NCBI GenBank assembly: GCA_016126655.1
Contig: CP065955.1
Span: 1,099,001 to 1,163,000, forward strand
DNA: 64,000 bases
Direction of reading: 5' to 3'
DNA from: Aerococcaceae bacterium zg-1292
GTDB taxonomy: Bacteria > Bacillota > Bacilli > Lactobacillales > Aerococcaceae
Shown: positions 8,107 to 18,311 of the stretch, one piece after another
Numbering within the stretch: position 1 is the first letter of the stretch
How the letters are laid out: each line of letters opens with the position of its first letter
The notes under the pieces: generated by a model
The model's database searches: none
Seen by the model: the letters and a program-made list of their open reading frames with translations, nothing else
Told to the model about the DNA's origin: nothing
Position numbers and translations under genes: made by a program

Positions 8107-9615
8107 ATGAACATACGATGGTTTAAACGAGAACAACCCATTTCCCTCAAATGGAAATGGGGAGTTTTATTATTTAGTGTATTTTTTATTGTTGGAGTCG
8201 GTGGCTTATTGTTGTACCATCAGCATTTACGAAGTGCGCAACGTGATGCGTTAATGAGTGTGTATCAAGAGCAATTTAATGCGGTCGTGAAATACCTTGA
8301 AAGTTTTGACAGCTTACATCAATTTCAAGCGAGCAATATTGAACTTCAGGATATGCCTGAGGAAGTATTATTGACGATGAATAATGAAGTGATGAAGTTT
8401 TTAGAGTCTCAAACGCATGATGAAGTCATTTTCCGTATTTTTAACCGTAATAATCAATTGATTTATTCAACAAAACATATTCAATTACCTACAATTGAAA
8501 CGAAACAACCATTAAAATTAATCGAAATAGATAAGGTTGTTCATTTAGTTGCCTCGGCGCCGATTTATTCTAAACATTTTAGTACCCAAGAGGGAACCAT
8601 TCAGTATATTATCCAAGCGACATCACTGATGAAGCGTGAGCAAAATCAAGTCCGCGTCTTTTTAGTGGCACTCGGAATTTTATTATTAGTGTCGATTTTA
8701 TTGGCGATTTTTGTAACGCGACTATTTTTGCGCCCGCTTAATTATTTGAACAATACCTTGGATTTAGTTGAAGAAGAAAGTTTATCGCAGCTGAGAATGC
8801 GTAAACCACGCTCTGCGGATGAGTGGAGTGATTTAACACTACATATTAACCGGATGCTTGATAAAATTGATTTGTTTGTTAAAAATCAAAAGCAATTTGT
8901 TGAAGATGTGTCGCATGAATTACGAACTCCTGTTGCGATTGTAGAAGGGCATTTGACGATGCTTAATCGTTGGGGGAAAAATGACCCTGAAGTATTAGAA
9001 GAATCGATTTCAGCCTCATTACAAGAGATAAGTCGGATGAAGGGTTTAGTACAAGAAATGCTTGACTTAATGCGCGCCGACCATGCTGAAGTCGACTATA
9101 AGGATGAGATTACTGAAGTTTACAGTACAACACGGCAAGTCTACAATAATTTTGTTCTGTTATATCCTGAGTTTCAGTTTTATTTAGATGCGGATAAAAA
9201 ATCGGATGAACTGTATATTCGTATGTTCCGTAATCATTTTGAGCAAGTGCTGATTATCTTACTAGATAATGCAGTAAAATACAGTACTGACCGTAAAGAA
9301 ATTCATCTTTCCGTTAGCACTACGCTTTCTGATATTGAAATTGCAGTTCAAGACTTTGGTGAGGGGATGACGGAAGAAGATAAAGAGCGAGTATTTGGTC
9401 GCTTTTATCGGGTTGATAAAGCACGTTCGCGTGATAAAGGCGGGAATGGTTTGGGCTTGAGTATTGCGCAACAATTAGTCCAAAGCTACAAAGGCTCGAT
9501 ACGCGTTGAGAGTGTCTTACACCATGGGTCAATCTTTTATATTAGTTTTCCAATATTAGATAACTCACGCCAGATTTATAAGAGCAAGCAGAAAGCATTA
9601 AAGAAAAGTCTATAA
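8107..9615 (+). CDS. CovS/LisK-like sensor histidine kinase
   Basis: Membrane kinase of 502 residues that would phosphorylate the regulator two bases upstream. Membrane helices at about 17-37 and 183-205 enclose a ~145-residue extracellular domain. HAMP follows, then HisKA with the phosphoacceptor H270 in EDVSHELRTPVAIVEGHL and an HATPase domain with an N-box (LDNAVKYS) and G-boxes (DFGEGM, GGNGLGLSIA). Size, layout and pairing resemble streptococcal CovS and the LisK branch. The signal is unknown. Confidence 0.85.
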   Translation: MNIRWFKREQPISLKWKWGVLLFSVFFIVGVGGLLLYHQHLRSAQRDALMSVYQEQFNAVVKYLESFDSLHQFQASNIELQDMPEEVLLTMNNEVMKFLESQTHDEVIFRIFNRNNQLIYSTKHIQLPTIETKQPLKLIEIDKVVHLVASAPIYSKHFSTQEGTIQYIIQATSLMKREQNQVRVFLVALGILLLVSILLAIFVTRLFLRPLNYLNNTLDLVEEESLSQLRMRKPRSADEWSDLTLHINRMLDKIDLFVKNQKQFVEDVSHELRTPVAIVEGHLTMLNRWGKNDPEVLEESISASLQEISRMKGLVQEMLDLMRADHAEVDYKDEITEVYSTTRQVYNNFVLLYPEFQFYLDADKKSDELYIRMFRNHFEQVLIILLDNAVKYSTDRKEIHLSVSTTLSDIEIAVQDFGEGMTEEDKERVFGRFYRVDKARSRDKGGNGLGLSIAQQLVQSYKGSIRVESVLHHGSIFYISFPILDNSRQIYKSKQKALKKSL

Positions 9616-9626
9616 TCGAATAAAAA

Positions 9627-9657
9627 CACTCTGAGCCATTGGACTCAGAGTGCTATT
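9627..9657. terminator. Bidirectional terminator between convergent genes
   Basis: CACTCTGAG / CTCAGAGTG stem with an 8-nt loop, A-rich on the left and T-rich on the right. It lies between the kinase gene and the minus-strand DUF2871 gene. Confidence 0.75.
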
Positions 9658-9660
9658 TGT

Positions 9661-10068
9661 TTAGTCTTCTTTGGTCATTAGTTGATTGATAATTAAAAAG
9701 AATAAAGCTCCCCCTGCAAAGGTTACCGTATGACTAACACCGGTCATGGCTGCTAAGAAACTACTTCTTTGACCCCCAGTAACTGTAATCATCCCTTTAC
9801 TTAACATAATCCATGAAGATAAAAGAATACCACAGTTTAATACCCAGTAAAAAATATTATATAGCTTATGTTGAGATAATTTAAATAATTTTTCTAACAC
9901 AGCTAATAATAAGTGGAAGACAGTCCCTAAAGCAAAAATAAATAAGTAAAGTGATGACAATAATGAAGTGCCTTCAAACTGATGTTTTTTAGTAAATACT
10001 AAGTAAAAGACAGCAGCTACTGTACCTAATAATGCATAAAATGTTGATGTTCGAACTAAACGTTTCAT
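9661..10068 (-). CDS. DUF2871 family membrane protein
   Basis: A 135-residue protein with four hydrophobic helices and FALGTVFHLLLAVLEKLFKL, the pattern of the DUF2871 family. Its function is unknown. I set the start at 10068 (MKRLVRTSTFYALLG), eight bases after GAGGAGG; a longer reading frame exists upstream but runs into the repeat region and lacks a ribosome site. It is convergent with the kinase gene and shares a terminator with it. Confidence 0.75.
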   Translation of the reverse strand: MKRLVRTSTFYALLGTVAAVFYLVFTKKHQFEGTSLLSSLYLFIFALGTVFHLLLAVLEKLFKLSQHKLYNIFYWVLNCGILLSSWIMLSKGMITVTGGQRSSFLAAMTGVSHTVTFAGGALFFLIINQLMTKED

Positions 10069-10079
10069 AAATGATTCCT

Positions 10080-10347
10080 CCTCGCTCACACTATGTTGAT
10101 TCTGGTTCGCTCGGCTTGGCTTGACATCCACTTCGCAAAAATGGTTGGAATGCTAAAGCATTCCGACGTTTTTTTGTATGCCGGCTCGTTCGGGCAGCCT
10201 TGACATCCACTTCAAAAGTCTCCTACGTGCGATGCTCGCACTACGGAGCCTTTCTCCAGTGGTTCAAGGCTGAACGCCCTCTCTCTCTCTATGATTTCCA
10301 GTGATTCAAGCCAGAGCAGCCTCGCTCACACTATGTTGATTCTGGTT
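10080..10347. repeat. Mosaic intergenic repeat flanked by 28-bp direct repeats
   Basis: A 28-bp sequence beginning CCTCGCTCACACTATGTTGA occurs at 10080-10107 and again at 10320-10347. Between the copies lie two occurrences of CTTGACATCCACTTC (about 10120 and 10198), a terminator-like hairpin (GGAATGC/GCATTCC then T7, 10147-10175), and a long imperfect palindrome from about 10193 to 10281 with an inner TGCGA/TCGCA stem. The block is more GC-rich than its surroundings and holds no gene. It looks like a dispersed intergenic repeat element rather than an IS. Confidence 0.6.
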
Positions 10348-10404
10348 TATTTTTGAACAACGAAATAATTATAACAAATCATTTCGTGAAATGCGAGAAA
10401 TTTG

Positions 10405-10413
10405 TGCTATAAT
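10405..10413 (+). promoter_or_regulatory. Extended -10 promoter of recD2
   Basis: TGCTATAAT is a full extended -10 element about 22 bp before the ribosome site. No good -35 is visible, which is acceptable with an extended -10. Confidence 0.6.
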
Positions 10414-10451
10414 AACTAGATGAAAGACCTATTTAGGGAGGTATGAACGGT

Positions 10452-12920
10452 TTGAGTGAAGTATTAATCGTTGGGCAATTAGATGCCATTTATTTTGAAA
10501 ACCCTACGAATTTATATAAAGTAGTCCGCATTAAGGTAGATGATGAGATGACGGAAGTATTAAAAGAGTCAGAAATCGTTTGTACTGGACAATTTGCAAC
10601 GCTACACTATGATACACAGTATGAATTTTACGGTAATTTTACGACGCATCCTAAATATGGTGACCAATTTGCGGTAAAACGCTATCAACAACTTGCCCCC
10701 ACTTCCGAACAGGGACTAGTAGATTATTTATCAAGTGACCGATTTAAGGGAATTGGAGTCATTTTAGCACAACGAATCGTTGAAACTTTAGGGATGGAGG
10801 CAATTGAACGTATTATTCAAGATGGTGATGTCTTGAAGACGGTTAAAGGGATGACGACGCAAAAGCAAAAAGACTTGCGTGAAGCGTTATTGAAATTCCA
10901 AGGTACTGAACGTGTCTTTATGCAATTAAGTGAATGGGGCTTTTCACCAAAGTTTGCTGACAAAATTTATCAAAAATATAAGAGTGCTGCCATAGAAACG
11001 ATTAAAGAAAATCCTTATCAATTAGTTGTTGATATAGAAGGTATTGGCTTTTCTAAAGCAGACTTATTAGCAGAAATACTAGGGATTGAGCCAGATTCAT
11101 TGGAACGGATTGTGGCTGCTTATTATACAACGGTTTTAGAATACTGTTATCAAAATGGTGATACCTACCTATTGGAAGGAGCGTGTCGGCAGCAGACGCG
11201 CAAATTATTGGAATCTGCTCGCCCCTATTTAATTGATGATGCGTTAATGGATTCTGCGCTCGATAAAGCGATAATGGATAAGAAACTTATTCGTTTATTA
11301 GATGGTTTGATGATTCCAAGTCTATACTTTGCGGAGATAGGGATTGCAGAACGATTATTTAAACATATCCAATTTGCTCAGATTGAACACTTTGAAGAAT
11401 CATTGATTGATGAGGCGATTCAAGAAGTTATCCATGTAACTGGCATTCAGTATGACAATCATCAACAACAAGCATTAAAATTAGCGATACAATCACCTTG
11501 TTCGATTATTACTGGAGGACCCGGTACGGGTAAGACAACGCTTGTAAAAGGTTTGATTACCTTACATTCGATTTTGCATGACTATCAATTATCGTCTATT
11601 CACAAATATGGTGATTTTCAACCGATTTTACTTGCAGCGCCAACTGGGCGAGCGGCTAAGCGGATGAATGAGATGACCAATTTACCGGCACAGACTATTC
11701 ACCGTATGATAGGATATACACGTGAGAGTAATATCGAAGATTTTTCTAATCCTGTTGAATTGGATGGAAAAATATTAATTGTTGACGAAATGTCGATGGT
11801 GGATACTTGGCTGATGAATTGGCTCATACAAGCAATACCATTTCATTTGCAAGTTGTTTTCGTTGGAGACCGTGACCAATTACCCTCGGTTGGACCGGGT
11901 AAAGTGTTTAATGATTTAATTACGAGTCATAGTTTACCAACTATCAAATTAGAAAAAGTTTACCGTCAAGGGGCGGATAGTACTATTATATCCTTAGCAC
12001 ATGAGATTAGGCTAGGTAAGATTCCTGCTGATTTATTAGAAAAACAAATTGACCGTAGCTTTATACCTTGTTCTTCCAATCAAGTGGCTGATGTGGTCCG
12101 TCAAATTGTTGAACAGGCACGCAGTAAACAGTATGACAGCACCAACATGCAGGTGTTAGCACCGATGTATAAAGGGCCAGCGGGGATTAATTTACTTAAT
12201 GAGCAACTTCAAGCGATTATGAATCCACCGCGGCGTGGCTTGCGAGAAATTACGTATTTTGAGCAAACATTTCGTGTCGGTGACAAGGTATTGCAGCTAG
12301 TTAATAATGCTGAAGCTGATGTGTATAATGGTGACATCGGAAAAATTGTAGCGATTTTTCATAAAAATGAAACCGAGTCGAATGTTGAAGAGATATTAGT
12401 GGAGTTTGAAACGCGGGAACTAACTTATAAACGTTCTGACTTAGATCAATTAACTTTGGCATATTGCTGTTCGGTGCATAAAGCACAAGGGAGTGAATAT
12501 CCATTAGTTATCCTACCGTTAGTAGATTTGCATTCACGCTTATTGCGTAAGGACTTATTATACACAGCCGTAACGCGTGCTAAACAACGCTTGGTATTAG
12601 TCGGCAATCCTAATAGTTTTGTTAAAGCAGCGACTAGTGCGACCATTCCACGAGCAACTTTTTTAAAAGATATGATACAACTAAAAATGAAACAACGAGA
12701 ACAACTAAAAGCAGCATTGCAACCAACAAAAAGTGAAAAGGATGCAGTAGTAGAGCAAGAATCGAAAAGCACAGCACCTGTTGCGACAGCTGAAGTATCA
12801 ACTGAACTTAAGAAGACAGCGCAAACAGACAAAGCGATTGATAGCTTAACAGAAGAAACTATATGGCAGATTGACCCAATGATTGGCATGGAAAACCTAA
12901 CACCCTATGACTTTTTATAA
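10452..12920 (+). CDS. recD2: RecD2-type ATP-dependent DNA helicase
   Basis: Superfamily 1B 5'-3' DNA helicase of the RecD2/YrrC type, which acts without RecBC in Gram-positive repair. Helix-hairpin-helix repeats lie in the N-terminal third (FKGIGVILAQRIVETLG, IEGIGFSKADLLAEILG). Walker A is GGPGTGKTT near residue 355, motif II is VDEMSMVD, and motifs V/VI include CCSVHKAQGSEYP and TAVTRAKQRL. The ~822 residues are slightly long because of a Lys/Glu/Thr-rich tail. An ATG at 10443 lies only one base after AGGGAGG, so the TTG at 10452, ten bases away, is the likelier start. Confidence 0.92.
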   Translation: MSEVLIVGQLDAIYFENPTNLYKVVRIKVDDEMTEVLKESEIVCTGQFATLHYDTQYEFYGNFTTHPKYGDQFAVKRYQQLAPTSEQGLVDYLSSDRFKGIGVILAQRIVETLGMEAIERIIQDGDVLKTVKGMTTQKQKDLREALLKFQGTERVFMQLSEWGFSPKFADKIYQKYKSAAIETIKENPYQLVVDIEGIGFSKADLLAEILGIEPDSLERIVAAYYTTVLEYCYQNGDTYLLEGACRQQTRKLLESARPYLIDDALMDSALDKAIMDKKLIRLLDGLMIPSLYFAEIGIAERLFKHIQFAQIEHFEESLIDEAIQEVIHVTGIQYDNHQQQALKLAIQSPCSIITGGPGTGKTTLVKGLITLHSILHDYQLSSIHKYGDFQPILLAAPTGRAAKRMNEMTNLPAQTIHRMIGYTRESNIEDFSNPVELDGKILIVDEMSMVDTWLMNWLIQAIPFHLQVVFVGDRDQLPSVGPGKVFNDLITSHSLPTIKLEKVYRQGADSTIISLAHEIRLGKIPADLLEKQIDRSFIPCSSNQVADVVRQIVEQARSKQYDSTNMQVLAPMYKGPAGINLLNEQLQAIMNPPRRGLREITYFEQTFRVGDKVLQLVNNAEADVYNGDIGKIVAIFHKNETESNVEEILVEFETRELTYKRSDLDQLTLAYCCSVHKAQGSEYPLVILPLVDLHSRLLRKDLLYTAVTRAKQRLVLVGNPNSFVKAATSATIPRATFLKDMIQLKMKQREQLKAALQPTKSEKDAVVEQESKSTAPVATAEVSTELKKTAQTDKAIDSLTEETIWQIDPMIGMENLTPYDFL

Positions 12921-13131
12921 TAGCACGATAAAAAATATTTTTGATTGTAACCTCAAAAGAACTGCAACAACACTGAATGAACTTCTAAAGTGGACATCAT
13001 TTCAGCTCAATAGAGCCGACATACAAATCAAGGGGTCTACATTCCTCAGAAAAAGTTGGTATTCTAATTAATGCGACAGTGAGTAGTCTGGTTTGAACTA
13101 CAAGAGCGATACATGGTTTTTTTTAACAAAT

Positions 13132-13169
13132 GACCAGATGAAATCAATGCGATTCATCTGGTCGTTTTT
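13132..13169 (+). terminator. Terminator between recD2 and the convergent lipid kinase gene
   Basis: GACCAGATGAA / TTCATCTGGTC perfect 11-bp stem followed by GTTTTTA. It also lies just beyond the 3' end of the minus-strand gene at 13178. The preceding ~210 bp after recD2 shows no gene. Confidence 0.8.
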
Positions 13170-13177
13170 ATCGATTA

Positions 13178-14119
13178 TTATGATAAATAAAATGGGTATT
13201 CGTCTACCGTAAACCTCAAGTCATTCGCTTGTTTTGGACGTAATTCTCCATCAACATGGCTATGAATTGCTTGCTCAATCATAATGGCTGCATGAGTGCC
13301 GGTAAAGTATTGTACATACTTAGCATCTGGTTCTTGTTTTTTAATAATCACTTGCCACAAGAATTTAATTAATTTTCCTAATGTAACTTGTTGAAAGACC
13401 AGAATTGACAGAGTGCGATCTTCGGGATTTATTTTTTGTGTAAGTTTGATACCACCACCAAAATAAGGCGTATTCATCACACACACTAATTGACAGTTAT
13501 CTAAATGCGTTACTTGTTGATTTATTTTTAAGAGGGTATTAAAACTTTCTAACTGAAATATACTCATAACAGCAGACAAGGCATAAGAAAACTTCCCGTT
13601 TGCAAAGCGTTTGATTGGCGAATTGTCTGGCAACGACCGCACTTGATGAATGACTGTTCCATCAAAACCAATACCTAGATTATTCAAGATAATGTCTGAT
13701 TCAATTTGTTCGGCATCCGAATAGTTAAATATCGGAATATTTTTTATAGAGTGATGGAGTAAGTAACAATCAATTATTTGTCGCGTTGTCATCCCGTGTT
13801 GCCACGTTCTAGAAAAGTCATTGCCTGTACCTGCTGGAATGACTGTCAATGGAGGACGAATGCCGCATTTGACAAATGTACTCACGACTTCATGTAATGT
13901 TCCATCACCACCGATAACAAAGACATCAAAATCATCTTCATTTAAATGTTTGGCACAAATTTGTTTGACAATTTCAATTGCATGTCCGGCATATTCAGTA
14001 AGATACGAAATATGCACGATATTTAATGATTTTAAAATTAATTGCACTTCTTGTAAGACATCATGTCCTTTACCAGAACCTGATAATGGATTGGCAATTA
14101 AATATAGGCGTTTAGACAT
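13178..14119 (-). CDS. Diacylglycerol kinase-family lipid kinase (DagK/YegS/BmrU-like)
   Basis: Cytosolic lipid kinase fold that phosphorylates diacylglycerol or a related lipid with ATP. The N-terminal catalytic domain shows NPLSGSGKG at residues 10-18 and the diagnostic GGDGTLHEVV and PAGTGNDFSRTW nucleotide-binding motifs. The C-terminal beta-sandwich ends SHVDGELRP, a typical DagK end. At 313 residues it has normal length. AAGAGAG precedes the ATG at 14119. Whether it is DagK (lipid recycling) or a YegS-like enzyme cannot be decided here. Confidence 0.88.
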   Translation of the reverse strand: MSKRLYLIANPLSGSGKGHDVLQEVQLILKSLNIVHISYLTEYAGHAIEIVKQICAKHLNEDDFDVFVIGGDGTLHEVVSTFVKCGIRPPLTVIPAGTGNDFSRTWQHGMTTRQIIDCYLLHHSIKNIPIFNYSDAEQIESDIILNNLGIGFDGTVIHQVRSLPDNSPIKRFANGKFSYALSAVMSIFQLESFNTLLKINQQVTHLDNCQLVCVMNTPYFGGGIKLTQKINPEDRTLSILVFQQVTLGKLIKFLWQVIIKKQEPDAKYVQYFTGTHAAIMIEQAIHSHVDGELRPKQANDLRFTVDEYPFYLS

Positions 14120-14578
14120 AAGAAAACTCTCTTTCTAATTTTTGTTTCCGTACAATTGTTAGTATACATGAAGATGAGGAATGGCGCTAGCATTAGTGGG
14201 CTAAATTGAGAGAAAAATAGTTAGTTTTATGTATCAAGCAATAAGGAAATAGTAGACGGAATTTTTGTAAAATCTGAAACTTAATAGAGAAGAAACCATT
14301 TCTTTATTGCTTCATTTTAGTTCACCAACAACATCGGACATAAGGCTAAAAAAGTCAGTAATTCTAATAGCAGTAACATCAGATATAGCAATTCCAGTTT
14401 TATTGTGAAAGAATAGTGGAATATTTTTGCATATCAGTTAATAGTCACTGGCATAGTTTTTCAAAGACGTTGTAATAAAAATAAACATAACGTGTTTGCA
14501 TGATTTTTGAGCGAATGCACTAGCAATCATAGTATGAAAAGGAATGGTTTGAATACCGGTGTTATCTTTTGTTGATTG
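14120..14578. other. Intergenic region between divergent lipid kinase and smc genes
   Basis: About 460 bp with stop codons in all frames and no recognisable gene, RNA or strong hairpin. The ribonuclease III gene that often precedes smc in Lactobacillales is absent. Confidence 0.6.
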
Positions 14579-14587
14579 TGATATAAT
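14579..14587 (+). promoter_or_regulatory. Extended -10 promoter of smc
   Basis: TGATATAAT lies 18 bp before the strong ribosome site TGGAGGTGA of smc. Confidence 0.55.
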
Positions 14588-14618
14588 ATGTATCGTTGAA
14601 CAAGATGGAGGTGATACG

Positions 14619-17600
14619 ATGTATCTAGCACGCGTAGAGATGACTGGATTTAAGTCATTTGCTGATAAGACAGTGATTGAATTTGACCAAGGAATGACTG
14701 CAGTAGTAGGTCCGAATGGTAGTGGGAAGAGTAACTTATCAGAAGCAATTCGCTGGGTTTTAGGGGAACAATCTGCTAAAAGCTTACGCGGGTCGAAAAT
14801 GGAAGATGTCATCTTCAATGGTACGCAAGACCGTAAGGCGGTCAATTTAGCTAAAGTGACGTTAGTACTCAATAATGAGGATCGTTACTTAGATTATGAT
14901 TTTAGTGAGATTAGTATTACACGCAGTTATAATCGTAATGGTGAAAGTCATTACTATATCAATAATGAGTCGGTGCGTTTGAAAGACATTGTTGACTTAT
15001 TACTGGACTCTGGTTTAGGAAAAAATAGTTTTGCGATGATTTCACAAGGTAAAGTTGAAAGTATTTTCTTAAATAAGCCAGAAGAGCGCCGAGCAATTTT
15101 TGAAGAAGCAGCTGGTGTACAAAAGTATCAGTATCGTAAAATTGAAGCAGAACGTAAATTAACCAAATCGAGTGACCATCTCAGTCGAGTGAAAGATATT
15201 ATTCATGAATTAGAAACACAACTAAAACCACTAAAAAAACAACGTGAAACAGCGTTAAAGTATCAAGAATTACAAGCAGAGTTGTCTGATTTAGAAATTT
15301 CGTTATATACTCATCAGATTACACAGAATCGCCAGTCATGGGATACCGCTAAAGAACAACTAATACAAGTAAACAAAGTCATTGATACATCTAAAAATAA
15401 AGTCAACGCTACGAATACAGCCATTCACGAAACGCAAACAAAGTTAGACCAGTTATTAGAAACACTGGATGGTGAAAATGAGAAATATCAAGAGGCAGTA
15501 AGACATTTAGAGCAGACAAAAGCAAAGCTACAAATGTTAGTACAAGAAATACAATATACAAAAGCGAGTGCAGATGATAAATCACTTCAATTTGAAATAC
15601 AATTGCAACAACAAGCACAACTGCAAGACCAATTAACAACGATTAAACAAGAAATTGTGACAAGCGAGAATGACACTGAGTCGCTTCGGACGGCGATTAA
15701 ACAATTAAAACTCTCGCAAAATAGTATAGATGGTTTGAGTGAAGACCAGATTGAACAATTGCGTAACGATTTAATCGAGTTTTATCAACAAGAAGCACGT
15801 GCTAATAATCAGGTGCAACAAGCATTGAGCCAACAAACGTATCATGAGAATCGCTTAACGCAATCACAAAATCGTTACGCATTAGCAAGCGAGACCCTTT
15901 CAGCGCGTCAAGCGCAATTAGAACAAACGAAAAAATCGTTTGAGCAACAACAAACATTGTTTCAAGCCCACCAGGCAGAGCATCAGTACCTAAGCGACCA
16001 ATGGCAACAAATTCAGCGGCAGCGTGAGCAATTACAACAAGTATTATTCCAACAAGAACGTCAGCATCATGCCTTGGAAGCTAAAGTGCAGTCACTGAGA
16101 CAAATGCAAGAAGATTATGCTGGGTATTATGGTGGTGTGCGTGCGATTATGAAAAACGCGGATGCGATTCAAGGTATCGACGGCACTGTTGCGGATTTAA
16201 TTCATGTAGAAGCTGCGTATCAAGTAGCGATTGATACGGCATTAGGTGGCGCGTTACAACATATTGTTGTCGTCGATGATGCAGCCGCGCGTCGCAGTAT
16301 TCAGTACTTAAAGCAAGAACGGGCAGGACGTGCAACCTTTTTACCGCGTCCACATATTAAACCGCGTTATTTAAATGAAGCTTATTTAAACCAAGCGCGT
16401 CAGTATGAAGATTTTATCGGGACAGCCGTAGATATTGTCTCTTTTGATGAACGTGACCGTGCGATTATTCAAAATTTACTTGGAGCGACAATTGTTATGA
16501 AATCAGTCGAACAGGCGCAACGTTTAGCCGTGCAATTAAAGCATCAAGTACGAATCGTCACGCTAGATGGTGAAATTTTAATGCCGGGTGGTTCAATTAG
16601 TGGGGGACGACAAAAGCAGCAACAAAACTCCATGCTTAGTCGGCAAACTGAATTAGAACAAGCGATAAAAGCGCTCGAAGACGGCAAACAATTAAAAGCT
16701 GAACACGAATCGAAGTGGCAACAATTACAGCGAGATGACGAACAAATAAGACAGCAAGGTGAAGCGAGCAGACAACAATTATCGCAATATGAACAAGAAA
16801 TTGCGGTGTTGCAACGTGAGATAAATCAATTGACGCAAGAGCTTAAACAAGCGTCTAATGAACAAATTATCTTAAAAGACGAGATGACACAATCGCAGCA
16901 AGCATTAAAAGAATCATTAGCAGAACAACAAACCGCTAATGAGTTAGCAGCCAAAATGAAACAGGAGATTGAAAATGCGAATCAATTATTGGAGCAATTA
17001 AATGTCTCACAATCCGACCGCAAGCAACAATTAAGTGAGATAAATACGCAATTACAACAATTAACGACGCAAGAAGCCGTCAAAACGACTGAATTACGTC
17101 AATTACAATTGCAAGAGCGTCAATTAACAGTGCAATTGTTACAGTTATCTGATTATATAAATCATCATCAACAAACCAATGTAAGTGATGCACAACAATT
17201 GTCTCAATTAGAAGATAATAAAGGAACGCTAGAAGCAGCAATTGAGCTGTTAAGTAAGGATTTATCAATGCTTCAACAACAAATTGAACAGCACCGTCAT
17301 TGTCGTAGTGAATTAAATCAGACATTGCGAGAATTGGAAGCTAATCAACAATCCGAACAAATGGTCGTGCAAGAACATTACCAACGCCAAGCTAAACTTC
17401 AAGCTCAGATTGAAAAATTTGAAGAATTAATTGACAATCATTTGAATTATTTAAATGAAATGTACCAATTAAGTTATGAGGCTGCAGTGGAAAAAGCAGT
17501 GGCAGTTGAATCGTTCAAAGAAGTAAATGCTAAAGTAAAAGTATTGCGTAAGGCCATCGATGGACTAGGTCCAATTAATTTATCGGCAATAGAAGATTAT

Positions 17601-18173
17601 GATGCCTTAGACGAGCGTTATCAATATTTATTAGAGCAACAAGAAGATTTATTACTGGCGATGGCTCAATTGCAAACAACAATGGATGAGATGGATGCAG
17701 AAGTAATTAAGCGTTTCAGCGAAGCGTTTAATCAAATTAACCAACAATTTAAAAAAACCTTTAAGTCATTATTCGCTGGCGGTGAAGCGGCACTTGAATT
17801 AACCGATCCCGATAATTTATTAACTACAGGTGTTGACATTATTGCTCAACCGCCTGGCAAGCGTAAGCAAAATTTAGCATTATTATCTGGTGGTGAGCGT
17901 GCCTTTACAGCCATTGCACTATTGTTTGCGATTTTAGAAACCAAGCCTGTACCATTTTGTATTTTGGATGAAGTCGAAGCTGCCTTAGATGATGCTAATG
18001 TATGGCGTTATGGTGAATACTTACAGCATTTTACAGAAAGTACGCAATTTATTGTTATTACACATCGTAAAGGGACGATGGAACATGCTGATGTTTTATA
18101 TGGTGTAACGATGGAGCGTTCGGGTGTGTCCAAGTTGGCTTCAGTACGCTTAAGCGAAGCCAAGGAAATGTAA
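14619..18173 (+). CDS. smc: Chromosome segregation protein SMC
   Basis: ATPase of the SMC-ScpAB condensin complex that folds and separates the chromosome. The 1184 residues fit the family. The N-terminal head carries Walker A GPNGSGKSN at residues 32-40 and SEAIRWVLGEQSAKSLRG. Two long Gln/Glu/Lys-rich coiled coils flank a hinge at about 505-680, which includes the glycine motif GGSISGGR. The C-terminal head has the signature LLSGGERAFTAIALLFAI and Walker B CILDEVEAALDDANV. The coils are unusually glutamine-rich. ATG 14619 follows TGGAGGTGA; a longer in-frame upstream start has no ribosome site. Confidence 0.95.
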   Translation: MYLARVEMTGFKSFADKTVIEFDQGMTAVVGPNGSGKSNLSEAIRWVLGEQSAKSLRGSKMEDVIFNGTQDRKAVNLAKVTLVLNNEDRYLDYDFSEISITRSYNRNGESHYYINNESVRLKDIVDLLLDSGLGKNSFAMISQGKVESIFLNKPEERRAIFEEAAGVQKYQYRKIEAERKLTKSSDHLSRVKDIIHELETQLKPLKKQRETALKYQELQAELSDLEISLYTHQITQNRQSWDTAKEQLIQVNKVIDTSKNKVNATNTAIHETQTKLDQLLETLDGENEKYQEAVRHLEQTKAKLQMLVQEIQYTKASADDKSLQFEIQLQQQAQLQDQLTTIKQEIVTSENDTESLRTAIKQLKLSQNSIDGLSEDQIEQLRNDLIEFYQQEARANNQVQQALSQQTYHENRLTQSQNRYALASETLSARQAQLEQTKKSFEQQQTLFQAHQAEHQYLSDQWQQIQRQREQLQQVLFQQERQHHALEAKVQSLRQMQEDYAGYYGGVRAIMKNADAIQGIDGTVADLIHVEAAYQVAIDTALGGALQHIVVVDDAAARRSIQYLKQERAGRATFLPRPHIKPRYLNEAYLNQARQYEDFIGTAVDIVSFDERDRAIIQNLLGATIVMKSVEQAQRLAVQLKHQVRIVTLDGEILMPGGSISGGRQKQQQNSMLSRQTELEQAIKALEDGKQLKAEHESKWQQLQRDDEQIRQQGEASRQQLSQYEQEIAVLQREINQLTQELKQASNEQIILKDEMTQSQQALKESLAEQQTANELAAKMKQEIENANQLLEQLNVSQSDRKQQLSEINTQLQQLTTQEAVKTTELRQLQLQERQLTVQLLQLSDYINHHQQTNVSDAQQLSQLEDNKGTLEAAIELLSKDLSMLQQQIEQHRHCRSELNQTLRELEANQQSEQMVVQEHYQRQAKLQAQIEKFEELIDNHLNYLNEMYQLSYEAAVEKAVAVESFKEVNAKVKVLRKAIDGLGPINLSAIEDYDALDERYQYLLEQQEDLLLAMAQLQTTMDEMDAEVIKRFSEAFNQINQQFKKTFKSLFAGGEAALELTDPDNLLTTGVDIIAQPPGKRKQNLALLSGGERAFTAIALLFAILETKPVPFCILDEVEAALDDANVWRYGEYLQHFTESTQFIVITHRKGTMEHADVLYGVTMERSGVSKLASVRLSEAKEM

Positions 18174-18311
18174 GAATTATGTAACCACGACGTAAGCAAC
18201 AATGGGTTATACTCTTGAAAAGATGTTCTGCTTGAAATAGGTCGTGTGCCTTGGCATCGAATAACGCTTAATGTAGCGAATGAGTTAAATAATAGACGAT
18301 AGGAGCGGTTT

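Noticed and set aside
10080-10347. Possible CRISPR array
   Set aside because: Only two copies of the 28-bp repeat, 240 bp apart, with no regular spacers and no cas genes.
12446-12889. A 147-codon minus-strand frame inside recD2
   Set aside because: It is a shadow of the helicase gene. The composition is Cys/Ser-rich without a family pattern.
14120-14578. Possible RNA gene or lost rnc upstream of smc
   Set aside because: No stable structure, tRNA-like fold or ribonuclease III residues can be seen in any frame.
14559-14618. Upstream extension of smc
   Set aside because: In frame but includes the promoter and has no ribosome site, whereas ATG 14619 follows TGGAGGTGA and gives the normal SMC N terminus.
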